A DNA stretch of 64,000 nucleotides from HyVt-477 sp965224605 (GTDB lineage Bacteria > Pseudomonadota > Gammaproteobacteria > Thiotrichales > Thiotrichaceae), in NCBI GenBank assembly GCA_965224605.1, contig CBDCZP010000001.1:1-64000 (forward strand). Direction: 5' to 3'. Made by a program: the position numbers and the translations under genes. Positions within the stretch are counted from its first letter, which is position 1, and each line of letters begins with the position of its first letter. A model generated the notes under the pieces. The model searched no databases. It saw nothing but the letters and a program-made list of their open reading frames with translations, and was not told the DNA's origin. Below, piece after piece: positions 62,646 through 64,000 of the stretch.

Positions 62646-63851
62646 ATGTTATTGATGCAATCCTTCGATAAAACAGTTAAAAAACCTGATAAAAAACACG
62701 TGCCTATCAATAAGAGGGAGACGCTTGTACGTAATTACGAATATGATCGCAGAGATAAATCCAAATATAAACCAGTGATAACCACCTTCCATCAGAGAGT
62801 TGATAAGCAATCAGGAAAGCTCACAGAATTTCTTAAAAAAACTCTGGCTATGCTACTGCGCTGGAAATATCTCATCATGTTAACGACATTAATGATTAGT
62901 TTGATTTTGGTGGTGACCTATCTTCTGATGAGACCAACGAGTATTACTATTAGTACGGTACTACTTGCTGGTGTGTTATCTGGATTGTTTTTAGGTAGTA
63001 TCATTGCATCATTTAGAGAGTGGCGTGAGAGTTTATTAGTTAGTAGTGAAGATTTAAAAAATAGTACGGGCTACCCTGTTATTGGGGTGATTCCGGCAGT
63101 CAAACACGGTGAACAGTATTTAGCTAAAGAAATAGTAAGTAAGCCTCACTCGCGTATAGCAGAAGCTTATAGGCTAACCGCCACCACGTTGCTTCATGGG
63201 CAGCAATACACTAATGAGAATCGGGTGATTCTGGTTACCAGTATTAATGTGGGAGAGGGTAAGTCTGTTAGCGCGAGTAATCTAGCGTTAAGTTTTTCTG
63301 ATTTGGGTGCAAAGGTGTTGTTGGTCGATGCGGATTTACGTATGCCATCAATACACTTTAAACTGGGAATACAAAATAAACCTGGGTTAATTAACTATTT
63401 ACTAGGGAATGAAGAGTTATCTAAAATCACTCAACACATTCCTACCATGCCAGGGTTGTTTGTCATTACAGCAGGATCCGCGTTGGACTTTTCACCAGCA
63501 AACCTTTTGTCTCACAATAGGATGACTTCGTTTCTAAATAGCGCAAAAAAATATTTTGACTATGTCATTATTGATGCACCTCCAATCAGGGGGTTTGCAG
63601 ATACTTTGTTGTTACACTCAATGGCGAATTCAACCATTGTGGTTGTGTCAGAGAAAAAAGCACAGGTGGACGAGATCAGGCAACACCTGAAATCACTGAC
63701 ACAAGTTAAGCATTCCATTGTTGGCTTGCTAAAGATCAGGGCTAAAAAGGATATTGTTGATAGAGAGTATTACAAGAATTACAGTCGAGAATCATTCCAG
63801 AATAGAATCGGATTCAAAAAAAATCGGAAACTGAATTTGGGAAACAAGTAA
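62646..63851 (+). CDS. BY-kinase/CpsD-like membrane ATPase without a periplasmic domain
   Basis: The 401-residue protein has a charged N-terminal part of about 65 residues, two close membrane segments (LLRWKYLIMLTTLMISLILV and VLLAGVLSGLFLGSIIASF), then a P-loop ATPase: Walker A SINVGEGKSVSASNLA, A' LLVDADLRMP and Walker B YVIIDAPP. The C-terminus has tyrosines (EYYKNYSRES) like BY-kinase tails. The Wzz-type periplasmic loop between the helices is missing. It probably regulates exopolysaccharide export. The start is uncertain: a TTG at 62631 and an ATG at 62655 are also in frame. Confidence 0.8.
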   Translation: MLLMQSFDKTVKKPDKKHVPINKRETLVRNYEYDRRDKSKYKPVITTFHQRVDKQSGKLTEFLKKTLAMLLRWKYLIMLTTLMISLILVVTYLLMRPTSITISTVLLAGVLSGLFLGSIIASFREWRESLLVSSEDLKNSTGYPVIGVIPAVKHGEQYLAKEIVSKPHSRIAEAYRLTATTLLHGQQYTNENRVILVTSINVGEGKSVSASNLALSFSDLGAKVLLVDADLRMPSIHFKLGIQNKPGLINYLLGNEELSKITQHIPTMPGLFVITAGSALDFSPANLLSHNRMTSFLNSAKKYFDYVIIDAPPIRGFADTLLLHSMANSTIVVVSEKKAQVDEIRQHLKSLTQVKHSIVGLLKIRAKKDIVDREYYKNYSRESFQNRIGFKKNRKLNLGNK

Positions 63852-63933
63852 GAAACAGCAAGAAGATAGCAGTAGGAAGCAAATAGCAAAGTAATTAGTA
63901 ATCTCAAATAGTTTTAAAAGCGTTGTGTTTTTT

Positions 63934-64000
63934 CGATCCAGTACCTTATTAATGGTATGCTTCATCTGCTGGTAGGACATATCAGTACTGGATCGTTTTT
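63934..64000 (+). terminator. Inverted repeat with T run after the BY-kinase-like gene
   Basis: CGATCCAGTAC (63934-63944) and GTACTGGATCG (63985-63995) form a perfect 11-bp stem around 40 bases and are followed by TTTTT at the window edge. The loop is long for a terminator, so it may instead be the end of a mobile or repeat element continuing outside the window. Confidence 0.45.

Overview
The window looks like a chromosomal segment of a moderately A+T-rich gammaproteobacterium, probably a sulfur oxidiser. The evidence is an RpoS-type sigma factor, AcnB, a PilU-type ATPase, Vibrio-repeat-like integron attC sites and a small periplasmic protein resembling SoxK (SoxXA-binding). No rRNA, CRISPR array or phage genes were seen. 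The genus cannot be fixed from sequence alone.

Layout. 1-4.5 kb is a run of integron cassettes without an integrase in view. Three attC sites (113-240, 2651-2780, 3735-3864) separate toxin-antitoxin modules: UPF0175/DUF3368, RHH/PIN and Phd/RelE. The DUF3368 toxin is split by an ISL3-family insertion sequence with an 8-bp target duplication. Gene debris follows (4.6-5.1 kb), including a frameshifted HEPN-like gene. 5.2-20 kb is mostly housekeeping: an MBL-fold hydrolase, a low-molecular-weight phosphatase, rph-rdgB-plsC, a possible structured RNA at 8925-9113, a phosphate transporter with its PhoU-like partner, a MATE exporter, rpoS, clpB behind a heat-shock-type promoter, and a cytochrome c5. 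20-32 kb holds a higB toxin remnant split by a 196-bp MITE, selD, a family-5 uracil-DNA glycosylase, a TRAP transporter with a frameshifted small subunit, rpmB-rpmG, a DUF3179 protein, cysS, an Xre/MbcA/ParS-type protein and small exported proteins.

32-38 kb is dominated by a 1530-residue secreted protein joining a beta-helix, thrombospondin type 3 repeats, PKD-like and CHB_HEX-like domains, a GH114 glycosidase domain and dockerin-like repeats. After xseA and guaB, a 7.9-kb island (about 41.4-49.3 kb) carries a complete Wadjet operon (jetABCD) and a DUF1778/GNAT toxin-antitoxin pair. It is bracketed by the guaB 3' end and a diverged second copy of it; all four differences in the 33-bp alignable core are synonymous, which points to site-specific insertion at the guaB 3' end. 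The rest is core: pilU, two small exported proteins, a PqiA-like protein, acnB, tRNA-Leu(CAA), carA-carB-greA, an AP2-like unknown, a leucyl aminopeptidase and a BY-kinase-type ATPase.

The accessory content is mainly stability and defence functions: five toxin-antitoxin systems (two of them broken) plus Wadjet. Three copies of one MITE family, whose core resembles enterobacterial REP palindromes, are scattered through 20-38 kb.
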